64,000 bases of DNA from CALFCX01 sp041650595 (GTDB lineage Bacteria > Margulisbacteria > WOR-1 > JAKLHX01). The position numbers and the translations under genes were made by a program. Shown here piece after piece: positions 17,190 to 25,724 of this stretch (the first letter of the stretch is position 1; each line of letters starts with the position of its first letter). The stretch is from positions 1 through 64,000 of the forward strand of contig JBAZKW010000004.1 in assembly GCA_041650595.1 (NCBI GenBank). The letters run 5' to 3'. The notes below the pieces were generated by a model. That model searched no databases. It was not told the origin of the DNA and saw nothing but the letters and a program-made list of their open reading frames with translations.

Positions 17190-17551
17190 TACTTAGGCAG
17201 TTATGCCTGTCAAAGATCCATAGGCTTAAAGTGACCGAGGCTTGCATAGACTATGAGGGCTCTATTACCATAGACAAAGAACTTCTCGATGCCGCGGGCA
17301 TGCTGCCGGGAGAAAAAGTTCAGGTCGTTGATATCAATAACGGCCAAAGATTTGAAACTTATACCATATCAGGGCCTGCCGGTTCAGGGACGGTCTGTTT
17401 AAACGGGGGAGCAGCCCGCATGGGAGTCGTCAATGATCTTTTGATCGTGATCTCCTATGCGTTGGCAGACGAAGAATCGGCTAAAAATATCAAAGCAAAA
17501 GTAGTCCTTGTGGATGAAAATAACAGGGTCCGGAAAGTTTTGGAGCAATAA
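17186..17551 (+). CDS. panD: Aspartate 1-decarboxylase, inside the flagellar operon
   Basis: Makes beta-alanine from aspartate for pantothenate and coenzyme A synthesis. It has 121 residues. The pyruvoyl enzyme is made by self-cleavage at Gly25-Ser26, seen here in the sequence CIDYEGSITID. Lys10 and the block LNGGAARMGVVNDLLIVISYALAD also match the family. It sits between flgA and flgH with a four-base overlap with flgA and a two-base gap before flgH. So it is co-transcribed, and probably co-translated, with genes for the flagellar rings. That is an unusual place for this gene. Other pan genes are not visible. Confidence 0.92.
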   Translation: MILRQLCLSKIHRLKVTEACIDYEGSITIDKELLDAAGMLPGEKVQVVDINNGQRFETYTISGPAGSGTVCLNGGAARMGVVNDLLIVISYALADEESAKNIKAKVVLVDENNRVRKVLEQ

Positions 17552-17553
17552 AC

Positions 17554-18141
17554 ATGAAAAAAGCGTTTTCGTTATTTCTTGCAGTGTGTTTGTTGAGTCA
17601 AGGGGCTTTTTCGACGTCTTTGTGGATAGAGGGCAGTTCTTCTCCGTTTGTTGTGCAGAAACCCTATAAAATCGGAGACGTGATCATGATCCTGATAGTA
17701 GAAAGCACATCAGCCGCTCAAAAGGCCGGCACTGATACTCAAAACCAGGATAGCCTCGGGGCCAATTTTTCTCATACAATACAAAAGCTTCAGGGAGTGA
17801 TTGGTCCTTCCGCAGGTCTTCAGGGTTCCAGGAGCCAGTCAACCCAGGGGTCCGGCTCAACTACTCGGTCCAGCAATGTGCTTGCCACGGTTGCCGTAAC
17901 GGTCAAAAATATTCTGCCTGACGGGAATCTGGAGATTGACGGAACACACAAAGTTGCCGTTAATGAGGAAAGGCAGGATATCCGGATCTCAGGTATTATA
18001 CGGCCCAAGGATATTTCTGCCTGGAATACGGTATATTCCTACCAGGTCGCAAATGCCGATGTATCCGTGAGAGGGACCGGAGCTGTGGCGGAATCGTCTT
18101 CACCCGGGATCATAATGCGGTTCCTGAACCTTTTGTTTTAA
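17554..18141 (+). CDS. flgH: Flagellar L-ring protein FlgH
   Basis: Outer-membrane L ring around the flagellar rod. It has 195 residues. Family features include SLWIEGSSSPFV, YKIGDVIMILIVEST and, near the C terminus, LPDGNLEIDGTHKVAVNEERQDIRISGIIRPKDIS. The leader is MKKAFSLFLAVCLLSQGAFS. Most FlgH proteins are lipoproteins. Here Cys12 is preceded by Val at the lipobox -1 position and sits too early, so an ordinary signal-peptidase I cleavage after AFS seems more likely. Presence of FlgH and FlgI implies an outer membrane. Confidence 0.9.
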   Translation: MKKAFSLFLAVCLLSQGAFSTSLWIEGSSSPFVVQKPYKIGDVIMILIVESTSAAQKAGTDTQNQDSLGANFSHTIQKLQGVIGPSAGLQGSRSQSTQGSGSTTRSSNVLATVAVTVKNILPDGNLEIDGTHKVAVNEERQDIRISGIIRPKDISAWNTVYSYQVANADVSVRGTGAVAESSSPGIIMRFLNLLF

Positions 18142-18154
18142 GGAGAGATAGAGA

Positions 18155-19342
18155 TTGCATATACAAACTAAAAACATTCTTGCGTTCCTTTCGGTAATGA
18201 TCATTTTTGTTGTGCCTGTATTTGCGGAATCTCCGTCGGTAAGGATAAAAGATATTGCTTCGATACGTGAAGTAAGAGAAAATCAACTGATGGGATTCGG
18301 CCTTGTGGTGGGATTGCGGCAAACGGGTGACAGCCAACAGACCGAATTTACCAAGCAGGCTCTTACAAATCTTCTGACGCAAATGGGACTACAAGGGCCG
18401 TCCCCGCTGAACACATCGGGTACAAATCCCATTTATAATCTTTCCAACGTTCCGAGAGCTCAGGAATTCAGGTCAAAAAATGTTGCGGCCGTTATGGTAA
18501 CGGCTAATCTTCCTCCTTTTGCAAAGCCCGGTAAAAGGATAGATGTTACAGTGTCATCGCTTGGCGATGCAACCAGCCTAAGGGGCGGGACCCTGTTGCT
18601 CACGCCGCTAGAGGGAGCCGATGACAATGTATATGCAGTCGCACAGGGGCCCGTTTCAATAGGCAGTGTCCAAACCGCCGGATCTTCGGTCGTCAATACT
18701 GACGTTACTACTTCCGGCAAGGTCCCAAACGGTGCAATTGTGGAAAGAGAAGTCATTGCTAATTTTGAATCCGTATCTGCGATGGATGTTTCGGAAGAAG
18801 CATTCCTTTCCGGCGCCGGCAGCGCCTCATATTTTTCTGTAGTGCTGAACGAACCTGATTTTACTACAGCATCAAGAGTGGCTTATACAATAGTGCAGGC
18901 CGGTATAGATGCCAAAGCAGAGGACGCTTCTACGATAACGGTAGCTTCGGCCCTGGGCGAAGATATTATCGATCTTATTTCAAGAGTAGAGAGCCTTACC
19001 GTTGTCCCGGATGTGAGGGCAAAAGTAGTGATAAACGAAAGGACCGGGACTATTGTTATCGGCGAAAATGTGCGCATAGCACCGGTCGCGGTAACTTACG
19101 GCCATATTGTGGTAACAATATCTCAGCCTTCGCGTTCGGACGCGCTTGCAGGACTTTCTCCGATCCAGAGCTCTAATGTGACCGAACTGAACAAGCCCTT
19201 TACAGAAGTCGGCGGCGGAGCCACCCTGGGAGATCTTATTCGGAGCTTGAATGCCATAGGAGCTTCTTCGAGGGAACTTGTTTCTATACTTCAGGCGATA
19301 AAATCGTCAGGTGCTATGAATACCGAGATAGAGGTGATGTAA
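18155..19342 (+). CDS. flgI: Flagellar P-ring protein FlgI
   Basis: Periplasmic P ring around the rod. It has 395 residues, beginning at TTG 13 bases after flgH with AGGAGAG upstream. A signal peptide covers about the first 24 residues. The family signature RIKDIASIREVRENQLMGFGLVVGL is visible, as are FAKPGKRIDVTVSSLGDATSLRGGTLLLTPL and the C-terminal LGDLIRSLNAIGASSRELVSIL. FlgA from the same operon should assemble it. Confidence 0.93.
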   Translation: MHIQTKNILAFLSVMIIFVVPVFAESPSVRIKDIASIREVRENQLMGFGLVVGLRQTGDSQQTEFTKQALTNLLTQMGLQGPSPLNTSGTNPIYNLSNVPRAQEFRSKNVAAVMVTANLPPFAKPGKRIDVTVSSLGDATSLRGGTLLLTPLEGADDNVYAVAQGPVSIGSVQTAGSSVVNTDVTTSGKVPNGAIVEREVIANFESVSAMDVSEEAFLSGAGSASYFSVVLNEPDFTTASRVAYTIVQAGIDAKAEDASTITVASALGEDIIDLISRVESLTVVPDVRAKVVINERTGTIVIGENVRIAPVAVTYGHIVVTISQPSRSDALAGLSPIQSSNVTELNKPFTEVGGGATLGDLIRSLNAIGASSRELVSILQAIKSSGAMNTEIEVM

Positions 19343-19343
19343 C

Positions 19344-19661
19344 ATGCCGGACTTTATGCCGCCGGTCGGAGCTTTGGGGTCAACACCTTTTGATCCTGCA
19401 GGTTTTGGACCGGGACAGACTCGGGAACAGGATTATGCGGGCACCTTTTCTTCGGTGTTTTTGCAGGGGATGCTAAAAGAAATATTTAAAAACCAGTGGA
19501 AGAGTGCGATAGCAGATGATAACATTAACAATAGTTTGTATTCCGAGATGCTCACGGAAGAAATGATAAAACAACTGGCCGAGAGCGATGTTTTCGGGTT
19601 GAACGAGTTGATCAAGGGGTCAATACAGCAACAGAGGGGGATCGTAGCCGAAAACTTATGA
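19344..19661 (+). CDS. flgJ: Rod-binding protein, FlgJ N-terminal domain only
   Basis: 105 residues corresponding to the rod-capping domain of FlgJ (core about 30-90: FLQGMLKEIF, then SLYSEMLTEEMIKQLAES). The C-terminal peptidoglycan hydrolase domain found in gamma-proteobacterial FlgJ is absent, as in many other phyla, so a separate hydrolase must open the wall. It starts one base after the flgI stop and overlaps the sigma factor gene by four bases. Confidence 0.85.
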   Translation: MPDFMPPVGALGSTPFDPAGFGPGQTREQDYAGTFSSVFLQGMLKEIFKNQWKSAIADDNINNSLYSEMLTEEMIKQLAESDVFGLNELIKGSIQQQRGIVAENL

Positions 19662-20410
19662 AGATAGCTAAAAAAAATAGGAAATCGGCCCAAAGTCAAG
19701 TTCCTTTAAGACCTCCCGTCGCAATGGAAGCATATATGCCCCTGGTCCATTCCATTGCTTCCATGATCTCCGGCAAAGGGCTCCCGCCAAACATAGATTA
19801 TAACGATCTGGTAAGCGACGGTATGGTAGGACTCATGAAGGCGTGGGATAATTTTGATCCTAAAAGAGGCGTAAAATTTGAAACCTATGCTTCTTACAGG
19901 GTCAGGGGAGAGATACTTGACGGACTTAAGTATTATAATCCTGTACCTTACAGAATACAGGTCATGGTAAGGGATCTTGCCAAAAAGGGCTATTCCGCAG
20001 TGATGAAAGGCAAGGAACCAAGCAGCGGACTTTCTAAAAAAGAAGCAAAAATCCTTGACAAAAAGAAGCTTAGTGAAAGCGAGTTTAAAACTGCGGTCTC
20101 TAAGATCCAGAAGATCGTATCAGCTTCGGCCCTAATGTACCTTGTATCTTTGGAGCAGTTGGCCGAAAGTACCGAAGTGCAGGTTTCGGGAGAACGCACC
20201 CAGGTTGAAGATTCGGAAGCAAACGAGCTCCAGGGGCGGATCAATAGAGAGATAAAAGATCTGCCGAAGCTCGAAAAAATGGCACTGGAAATGTTCTTTC
20301 GCAAAGGGATCAGTCAAAAACAGATAGCTTCCGAATTAAAACTGTCCCGCAGCAAAGTAAACCGGCTTATATCAAGAGCAATTTCGCATCTGAAAGAAAA
20401 ACTTAAATAG
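19658..20410 (+). CDS. fliA: Flagellar sigma factor, FliA/WhiG type (sigma-28)
   Basis: RNA polymerase sigma factor for late flagellar and motility promoters. It has 250 residues. Region 2 is clear (MPLVHSIASMIS, then DLVSDGMVGLMKAWDNFDPKRG and KFETYASYRVRGEILDGL), and so is region 4, whose helix-turn-helix is ISQKQIASELKLSRSKVNRL. A lysine-rich linker of about 60 residues separates them. It is embedded between flgJ and flgB, so it is expressed with the early structural genes. No convincing sigma-28 promoter was seen in this window. No flgM was found. Confidence 0.88.
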   Translation: MKIAKKNRKSAQSQVPLRPPVAMEAYMPLVHSIASMISGKGLPPNIDYNDLVSDGMVGLMKAWDNFDPKRGVKFETYASYRVRGEILDGLKYYNPVPYRIQVMVRDLAKKGYSAVMKGKEPSSGLSKKEAKILDKKKLSESEFKTAVSKIQKIVSASALMYLVSLEQLAESTEVQVSGERTQVEDSEANELQGRINREIKDLPKLEKMALEMFFRKGISQKQIASELKLSRSKVNRLISRAISHLKEKLK

Positions 20411-20426
20411 AAAAGGAGAGGATGTT

Positions 20427-20726
20427 ATGATAGACGGAATTTTTGATTCTACAATGACCTCTCTCGAAAGGGGCTTGTCTCACGCAACAAAGGCACAGGA
20501 AGTTATTGCTCAAAACATTGCCAATGCTCAAACACCGGGCTATGTTGCAAAAAAGTTTGACGATGTGCTTGAGCATGCGGTAGAAAGAAGAAATGGAGCT
20601 GGGGTCAATCTCGAAGAGGAAATGTCGGATATGGCGCTAAACAACAACCGCCATGCCGCATATCTCAAACTGATGGCTTCTAAGCTGGCTATTTTGAGGA
20701 CCGTAATATCTCAGGGGAGGAAATAA
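20427..20726 (+). CDS. flgB: Flagellar basal-body rod protein FlgB
   Basis: Proximal rod subunit, 99 residues, shorter than the usual 120-135. The N-terminal helix carries the rod motif IAQNIANAQTPGYVAKKFDDVL (about residues 27-48). The C-terminal helix is short but has the expected YLKLMASKLAILRTVI. The loop between is reduced, which accounts for the length. AGGAGAGG lies before the ATG. It is followed by flgC after three bases. Confidence 0.88.
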   Translation: MIDGIFDSTMTSLERGLSHATKAQEVIAQNIANAQTPGYVAKKFDDVLEHAVERRNGAGVNLEEEMSDMALNNNRHAAYLKLMASKLAILRTVISQGRK

Positions 20727-20729
20727 CCG

Positions 20730-21170
20730 ATGGGTCTCACAAATGCATTCAATATTACTGCCTCAGCCATACAGGCTGAGCGATCGCACATGGAAGTGAT
20801 AGCAAGCAATATAGCCAATATAAATACGACCAGAACTTCCGATGGCACGCCTTATGCAAGAAAAACCCTGCAGTATTTTGAAGTTCCGATGCCTTCGTTT
20901 TCCAAAGAGCTCGAACTTGCCCAGAGCCGGCTCGAAAGTCCTCTCGGCGGGGTTAAGACGCAGGTAATGGAAGACAGAACTTCTCCTATGCCTAAAGTGT
21001 ATAATCCCGGCCATCCGGATGCTGATGAGAATGGTTATGTATCACTTCCTAATGTGTCTCTGCCGGTTGAAATGGCGGATATGGTATATGTGAGCAAACT
21101 TTATGAAGCAAATATTGCAGTGCTCAACGCGACAAAAAAGATGGGGACCGATACTCTGCAGATACAATAG
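20730..21170 (+). CDS. flgC: Flagellar basal-body rod protein FlgC
   Basis: Proximal rod subunit of 146 residues. Shows FNITASAIQAERSHMEVIASNIANINTT at the N terminus, the central GHPDADENGYVSLPNVSLPVEMADM and the C-terminal ANIAVLNATKKMGTDTLQI, all typical of FlgC. The spacing after flgB is three bases and fliE follows after 15 bases, giving the conserved flgB-flgC-fliE order. Confidence 0.95.
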   Translation: MGLTNAFNITASAIQAERSHMEVIASNIANINTTRTSDGTPYARKTLQYFEVPMPSFSKELELAQSRLESPLGGVKTQVMEDRTSPMPKVYNPGHPDADENGYVSLPNVSLPVEMADMVYVSKLYEANIAVLNATKKMGTDTLQIQ

Positions 21171-21185
21171 AAGGAGTGATCTTTT

Positions 21186-21530
21186 ATGGTCGAGTCGATA
21201 GGCCGGATCGATCCCCGTCTTATAGCTCAGATACTGGGGCCGGGGGAGGAAACAATTGCTTCGCCCGTAAAGCAATCTCCGGTTTCCGGAGAACTTAAAT
21301 CCCTGCGGACATTTGACGATGTTCTACAAAAGGCCACGCAGTCCCTGGAAGATGTAAGCCGGGTTGAAAACGATACCAACTTGCTTATACAGCAATATAC
21401 GGAAGGCAGAGCTGAATTGTCGGACGTCATGATAGCGACCGCGAAGATGAACCTTTCGGTCCAGCTTGCCGTGGCGGTTGTCACGTCAGCGGTGAACACT
21501 TTTAAAGAAATGACCCAGATGCAGATATAA
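21186..21530 (+). CDS. fliE: Flagellar hook-basal body protein FliE
   Basis: Adapter between the MS ring and the rod, exported early. It has 114 residues. The C-terminal half is diagnostic (LSDVMIATAKMNLSVQLAVAVVTSAVNTFKEMTQMQI), while the first 40 residues are variable as in other FliE proteins. Position between flgC and fliF is the conserved one. Confidence 0.92.
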   Translation: MVESIGRIDPRLIAQILGPGEETIASPVKQSPVSGELKSLRTFDDVLQKATQSLEDVSRVENDTNLLIQQYTEGRAELSDVMIATAKMNLSVQLAVAVVTSAVNTFKEMTQMQI

Positions 21531-21552
21531 TTTTTGAACTGGAGAGTGGTAG

Positions 21553-23070
21553 ATGGGATCAGCTGTTGGAGGTACTGAAGCAAGAAGATTGATGATAATG
21601 GCGACTGTTGTCGTTGTCATCGGTCTTATTTCTGTGCTTGGGTTTTTGCGGTCCTGCGGCATTAGGGATCCCTATGCGGGTTATGTGGTCATATTTTCAA
21701 ACCTTGAGCTAAAGGACTCGGCTGATGTCGTCGCGCAGCTCAAAGAACAGAAAGTACTTTACCAGATAAGGGACGGCGGCACTGCGATCGCCGTTCCCAA
21801 AGACAAAGCTGACGAAGCACGTCTTGCCCTGGCGCAGAAAAACCTTCCTTTGGGCGGGTCCGTGGGCTGGGAGATCTTTAATGAATCTAAACTTGGAACG
21901 ACGGATTTTGACAGAAGGATCCAGTTTGTAAGGGCTATTTCCGGCGAGCTTGCAAGGACCATCAAAAAAATAGACGGAGTGCAGGATGCCCGTGTGCAAA
22001 TAGTGATCCCCCAGACCACTCTTTTTGAAGTGAACCAGGTCCCCGTGACAGCGTCGGTCCTTTTGCAGCTGAAGACCGGAAGGAGGATCGCACGGGAGCA
22101 GGTGAACGGGATCGTAAATCTTGTCTCTCACAGTGTGGAAAATCTGAGGCCCGAGAACGTAAGCATCGTAGATGTGTTCGGCAATATACTGACAGGGCCC
22201 GAAGCGATCACTCCGGAGGCAACGGTTGTTGCTCCGATCTTTCCGGCGGAAAAGGAAAACAGGTTTGAAGTAATAAAGCAAAAGGCGCCGGAGATAGAAA
22301 AATTCGTTCCCACTAAAGAAGTTGAACTAATAACCCCAAAGCCGTTGCTAAGGACACACGAAGAAAAAGCTTTGGCGGCGCTAAAGGCAAAGGAAGAGAT
22401 GGAAAATAAATTATCTTCCAAAGCCCAGACTATCGTCAACAGATTTTATCCTCCGAACAGCATACTTGTAAAGGTCAATCTGGAGATCGAAGATTACGAA
22501 GCTCCCGGAGCCAGGAAGAAAAATGCTGCCGCTTCTAACAAGACCGAAACCGAGCTTTTGAACGAGAGCATAAAAAAGATGATGGTCATAATCCTTGTGG
22601 ATAACAGGTTTAATCTGACAAAACAGCTGAAAAAGACGACTACGGATATGGTGGCATCGGCACTGCCTTACTACAGTTTGAGAGGGGACAAGATAGTCAT
22701 AAGGCAGGTCCCTTTTCATTATGCAACCGCCGCTTCGGTAGGTGCTCCCGGATCTATTGCTACCAGGGAATCCGGACAGCAGACAAGTTCGATAACGGCC
22801 TTGCTTAAGGGTATAAACCCTAAAGTTTCCAGGATAGTGTTTCGGCTCGTGGCCGGCCTCCTTATTTTCGTAATATTGGTACGGATCTTTAGAAGAAAGA
22901 AACGCCGCAAACCGCAGGCCGCTCCTGCCGGAAAAACAGTTCCTTTACAAAAAAATGCCGCGGTCCCTTCGGCTGTTGACCAGGTGCGCAACGCAGTTTC
23001 AAGATCCCCTGAAAAAGTTGCAAAGCTTATAGAAAAATGGTTGACTGAAGAGGAGGAGCGTAAACAATAA
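21553..23070 (+). CDS. fliF: Flagellar MS-ring protein FliF
   Basis: Forms the MS ring in the inner membrane and the base for the rod and the switch. It has 505 residues. First membrane helix about residues 14-34, the YscJ-like ring domains follow (VVIFSNLELKDSADVVAQL, IAVPKDKADEARLALAQKNLP), then a beta-collar region, a second membrane helix near 427-446 (VFRLVAGLLIFVILV) and a cytoplasmic tail that should bind FliG. The stop overlaps the start of the next gene by one base. Function is secure from the sequence and neighbours. Confidence 0.93.
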   Translation: MGSAVGGTEARRLMIMATVVVVIGLISVLGFLRSCGIRDPYAGYVVIFSNLELKDSADVVAQLKEQKVLYQIRDGGTAIAVPKDKADEARLALAQKNLPLGGSVGWEIFNESKLGTTDFDRRIQFVRAISGELARTIKKIDGVQDARVQIVIPQTTLFEVNQVPVTASVLLQLKTGRRIAREQVNGIVNLVSHSVENLRPENVSIVDVFGNILTGPEAITPEATVVAPIFPAEKENRFEVIKQKAPEIEKFVPTKEVELITPKPLLRTHEEKALAALKAKEEMENKLSSKAQTIVNRFYPPNSILVKVNLEIEDYEAPGARKKNAAASNKTETELLNESIKKMMVIILVDNRFNLTKQLKKTTTDMVASALPYYSLRGDKIVIRQVPFHYATAASVGAPGSIATRESGQQTSSITALLKGINPKVSRIVFRLVAGLLIFVILVRIFRRKKRRKPQAAPAGKTVPLQKNAAVPSAVDQVRNAVSRSPEKVAKLIEKWLTEEEERKQ

Positions 23071-23609
23071 TGGTCCTTACCGGCAGACAAAAAGCAACAA
23101 TACTTCTTTCTCTGTTGGGAACGGAGGTTTCTTCCGAGATACTCAAATTTCTCCCCGAAGACTTGTCGGATGCGATCACTTCCGGCATGAACAATCTGCC
23201 GGCACCATCTCCCGAGCTTATCAGCTCGGTTCTCGAAGAATTTTCGGGTTTTATGACGCTTCCTTCCGCTCAGTCCGCTTCGGCAAAACATAATTCCTCT
23301 TCCGCGACTGAACAGCCCGTAAAAACAAGCGTACAGGAAACCCAGAGAAGCCCGTATGATATCCTGTTCTATTCACAGCCGAGAAAGATCGCTGCTGCTC
23401 TTTCGGCAGAGAGGCCGTGGGTGGTGGCATTTGTATTATCGATCCTGCCGGAAGTACAGCGGAAAGAGGCGCTTTCATATATGATCGAACGAAAAAATGA
23501 ACTTGAGAAAATGGTCAAATCATTAAAAAGTACGCCTATCAAGGAACATATTAAAGAGAATACCGTAAAAATATTGTCCGGAAGATTGGAAAGGCTTTCT
23601 TTAAGCTAA
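23070..23609 (+). CDS. fliG: Short FliG-like switch protein lacking the torque domain
   Basis: In the fliG position (after fliF) but only 179 residues instead of about 335. The N-terminal part matches FliG-N (LTGRQKATILLSLLGTEVSSEILKFL). A 40-residue Ser/Thr/Gln-rich linker follows. The second half looks like FliG-M (SQPRKIAAALSAERPWVVAFVLSILPEVQRKEAL), where the canonical EHPQ motif that contacts FliM reads ERPW. The C-terminal domain with charged torque residues is absent. The gene is intact, with no sign of a frameshift in the following DNA. It may be a MS-ring adaptor only, with the full FliG encoded elsewhere, or a reduced motor. Confidence 0.7.
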   Translation: MVLTGRQKATILLSLLGTEVSSEILKFLPEDLSDAITSGMNNLPAPSPELISSVLEEFSGFMTLPSAQSASAKHNSSSATEQPVKTSVQETQRSPYDILFYSQPRKIAAALSAERPWVVAFVLSILPEVQRKEALSYMIERKNELEKMVKSLKSTPIKEHIKENTVKILSGRLERLSLS

Positions 23610-23617
23610 AGAGTACT

Positions 23618-24391
23618 ATGGCACTTATTAAGAAAAGCAAGATAATAGAAAAGGGGTTTGTCGATATAGGTCAGGCTTCCCCGAATATGTCCTATGACAA
23701 TTCTGTTCAGGAAGAGGAAAAGATCAGTCCCCAGGACACTTATATCGAGCAGGAGCTTTCGCCGCCGATAGACAACTCTTTGAGTGATGAGGAAAAGATC
23801 GAGTCCGCCTATGAAAAAGCTTCAAAAATAATTGAACAGGCGCAGTCGGAAGTTCAGGAGATGATGGAAAATGCGCAGTCTGAGGCTGAAACTTTGAGGG
23901 AAAGCGCAAAAGCCGAAGGTTTGGAGGAAGGCAAAAGAGAAGGAGAAGCCCAGATATCGGAAGCAATAAACCAGGCTCTTGAAACTTTGAACGAAGCCAT
24001 AAAGCAAAGGAAAAAGATCATAAAGGATGCCGAGAGCGAGATCGTGCGGCTCTCGTTAAAAATAGCCGAACAGATCATCCGTAGCGAAGTGTCTGTCAAC
24101 AAGGACGCGGTCATGAATATAGTGGCTGAGGCTATAAACAAGGTTAGCGACCGCGAAAATGTGATAGTCAAGGTCAACAGGGATGATGCGGAATATATAA
24201 AGACTTATAAAGAAAAGCTTGCAGGAATAGTTGACGGGGTAAAAAATCTTTCCATTCTGGAAGACAGCCAGGTAGAGCCCGGCGGATGTGTTGTCGAGAC
24301 TAATCTTGGTTTTGTCGATGCCAGAATATCAACAAAAATATCACTTATTGAACAAGCTATCGGGAAGGCGCAAGAAAGTGACTCAGACTGA
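23618..24391 (+). CDS. fliH: Flagellar export stator FliH
   Basis: Regulator and stator of the FliI ATPase in the flagellar type III export system. It has 257 residues: an acidic variable N terminus, a long glutamate/alanine-rich coiled coil (about residues 55-140, with repeats such as EAEKAS..IIEQAQSEVQ), and a C-terminal V-ATPase subunit E-like domain (about 145-257, with EIVRLSLKIAEQIIRSEV and VEPGGCVVETNLGFVDARI). It overlaps fliI. Confidence 0.88.
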   Translation: MALIKKSKIIEKGFVDIGQASPNMSYDNSVQEEEKISPQDTYIEQELSPPIDNSLSDEEKIESAYEKASKIIEQAQSEVQEMMENAQSEAETLRESAKAEGLEEGKREGEAQISEAINQALETLNEAIKQRKKIIKDAESEIVRLSLKIAEQIIRSEVSVNKDAVMNIVAEAINKVSDRENVIVKVNRDDAEYIKTYKEKLAGIVDGVKNLSILEDSQVEPGGCVVETNLGFVDARISTKISLIEQAIGKAQESDSD

Positions 24392-25718
24392 AACCATCCC
24401 AAACGAAGAACTTCCTATAGATTTTGACAAATATTATCGGGCCATTGAACAGGCCGATACGGTCAGAGTTATAGGAAAAGTCATTCAAGTAGTCGGATTG
24501 ATACTTGAAGCTCAGGTGCAGGGAGTATCAATAGGGGACCTTTGCGTAATCAGTATCGATAAAGGCAGGGCCGAGACTTATGCGGAAGTTGTTGGTTTTA
24601 AGGAGGGCAGGGTCCTTCTTATGCCTTTGGGAACCACTGCAGGGATATCTCCTGGTTCTGAGGTACTGGCGGCGGGCCATCCCTTAAAGGTTAAAGTGGG
24701 GCTTCCCGTTCTTGGACGGGTACTCAACGGACTCGGGGAACCTATTGATGACAAGGGACCTCTAAACGCAGAAGAAGAGAGACCTCTCGATGCCGATCCT
24801 CCGGACCCCGTAAAAAGGCCCAGAGTAACGGAAATACTCAGGGTGGGAGTCAGAGCTATCGACGGGCTTCTTACGATAGGAAGAGGGCAGAGAATAGGTA
24901 TCTTTGCGGGATCCGGAGTAGGAAAATCCACAATTATGGGCATGATCGCAAGGAATGCAGAAGCTGATGTTAACGTGATCGCTTTGATAGGAGAGCGCGG
25001 CAGAGAGGTCAGGGATTTTATCGAAGAGTCCCTTGGCGAGGAAGGCCTTCAAAAATCCGTAGTAGTGGTGGCAACATCCGATCAACCTCCGTTGATCAGG
25101 CTCAAAGCATCTTTCGTGGCGACCTCAATAGCCGAATATTTCAGGGACCAGGGAATGAAGGTTATCTTTATGATGGATTCCGTAACCAGATTTGCTTATG
25201 CGCAAAGAGATGTAGGGCTTGCTTCGGGAGAGCCTCCCACTACAAGGGGATATACACCCTCGGTATTTGCAATGCTTCCAAAACTCATGGAAAGGTCCGG
25301 TACCTCCGAAAAGGGTTCCATCACGGCATTTTATACAATACTTGTAGAGGGGGATGATTTTAACGAGCCGATAGCGGATCAGTCCAGAAGTATTCTTGAC
25401 GGGCATATAATCCTGTCAAGAGCTTTGGCGGCAAAGAATCATTATCCTTCCATTGATATCCTGCCGAGCGTCAGCCGTATCATGTCCAATCTTGTGTCGG
25501 ACGAACACAAAGAAGCCGCAGGAAAACTCAGGGAAGTGCTCGCCAGATATTCCGAGGCTGAAGACCTGATAAATATCGGGGCTTATGTAAAGGGCAGCAA
25601 CCCTAAGATAGATGAGGCTATAGCCAAAATCGACGCTGTCAATGATTTCTTAAAACAGGGTACATACGAAAAAGTCAACTTTGAGGATATGCTGGATCAA
25701 CTCATGTCCATATTTTGA
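24378..25718 (+). CDS. fliI: Flagellar export ATPase FliI
   Basis: Hexameric ATPase that energises flagellar protein export. I chose GTG 24378, which overlaps fliH by 14 bases and has GGAAGG upstream, because it gives 446 residues, the family length. An upstream in-frame ATG at 24288 would lie deep in fliH. Walker A is GIFAGSGVGKST (about residues 174-185), the catalytic stretch GERGREVRDFIEE follows, and the Walker B aspartate is in KVIFMMDSVTRFA. DINGXXXL-type elements and the GEPPTTRGYTPSVFAMLPKL block are typical of FliI and not of F1 ATPase. FliJ is not encoded next to it: glyS follows directly. Confidence 0.93.
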   Translation: MTQTETIPNEELPIDFDKYYRAIEQADTVRVIGKVIQVVGLILEAQVQGVSIGDLCVISIDKGRAETYAEVVGFKEGRVLLMPLGTTAGISPGSEVLAAGHPLKVKVGLPVLGRVLNGLGEPIDDKGPLNAEEERPLDADPPDPVKRPRVTEILRVGVRAIDGLLTIGRGQRIGIFAGSGVGKSTIMGMIARNAEADVNVIALIGERGREVRDFIEESLGEEGLQKSVVVVATSDQPPLIRLKASFVATSIAEYFRDQGMKVIFMMDSVTRFAYAQRDVGLASGEPPTTRGYTPSVFAMLPKLMERSGTSEKGSITAFYTILVEGDDFNEPIADQSRSILDGHIILSRALAAKNHYPSIDILPSVSRIMSNLVSDEHKEAAGKLREVLARYSEAEDLINIGAYVKGSNPKIDEAIAKIDAVNDFLKQGTYEKVNFEDMLDQLMSIF

Positions 25719-25724
25719 TAGGAA

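Noticed and set aside
24288..24377. Upstream start of FliI inside fliH
   Set aside because: It would add 30 unconserved residues. GTG 24378 gives the family length and has GGAAGG upstream.
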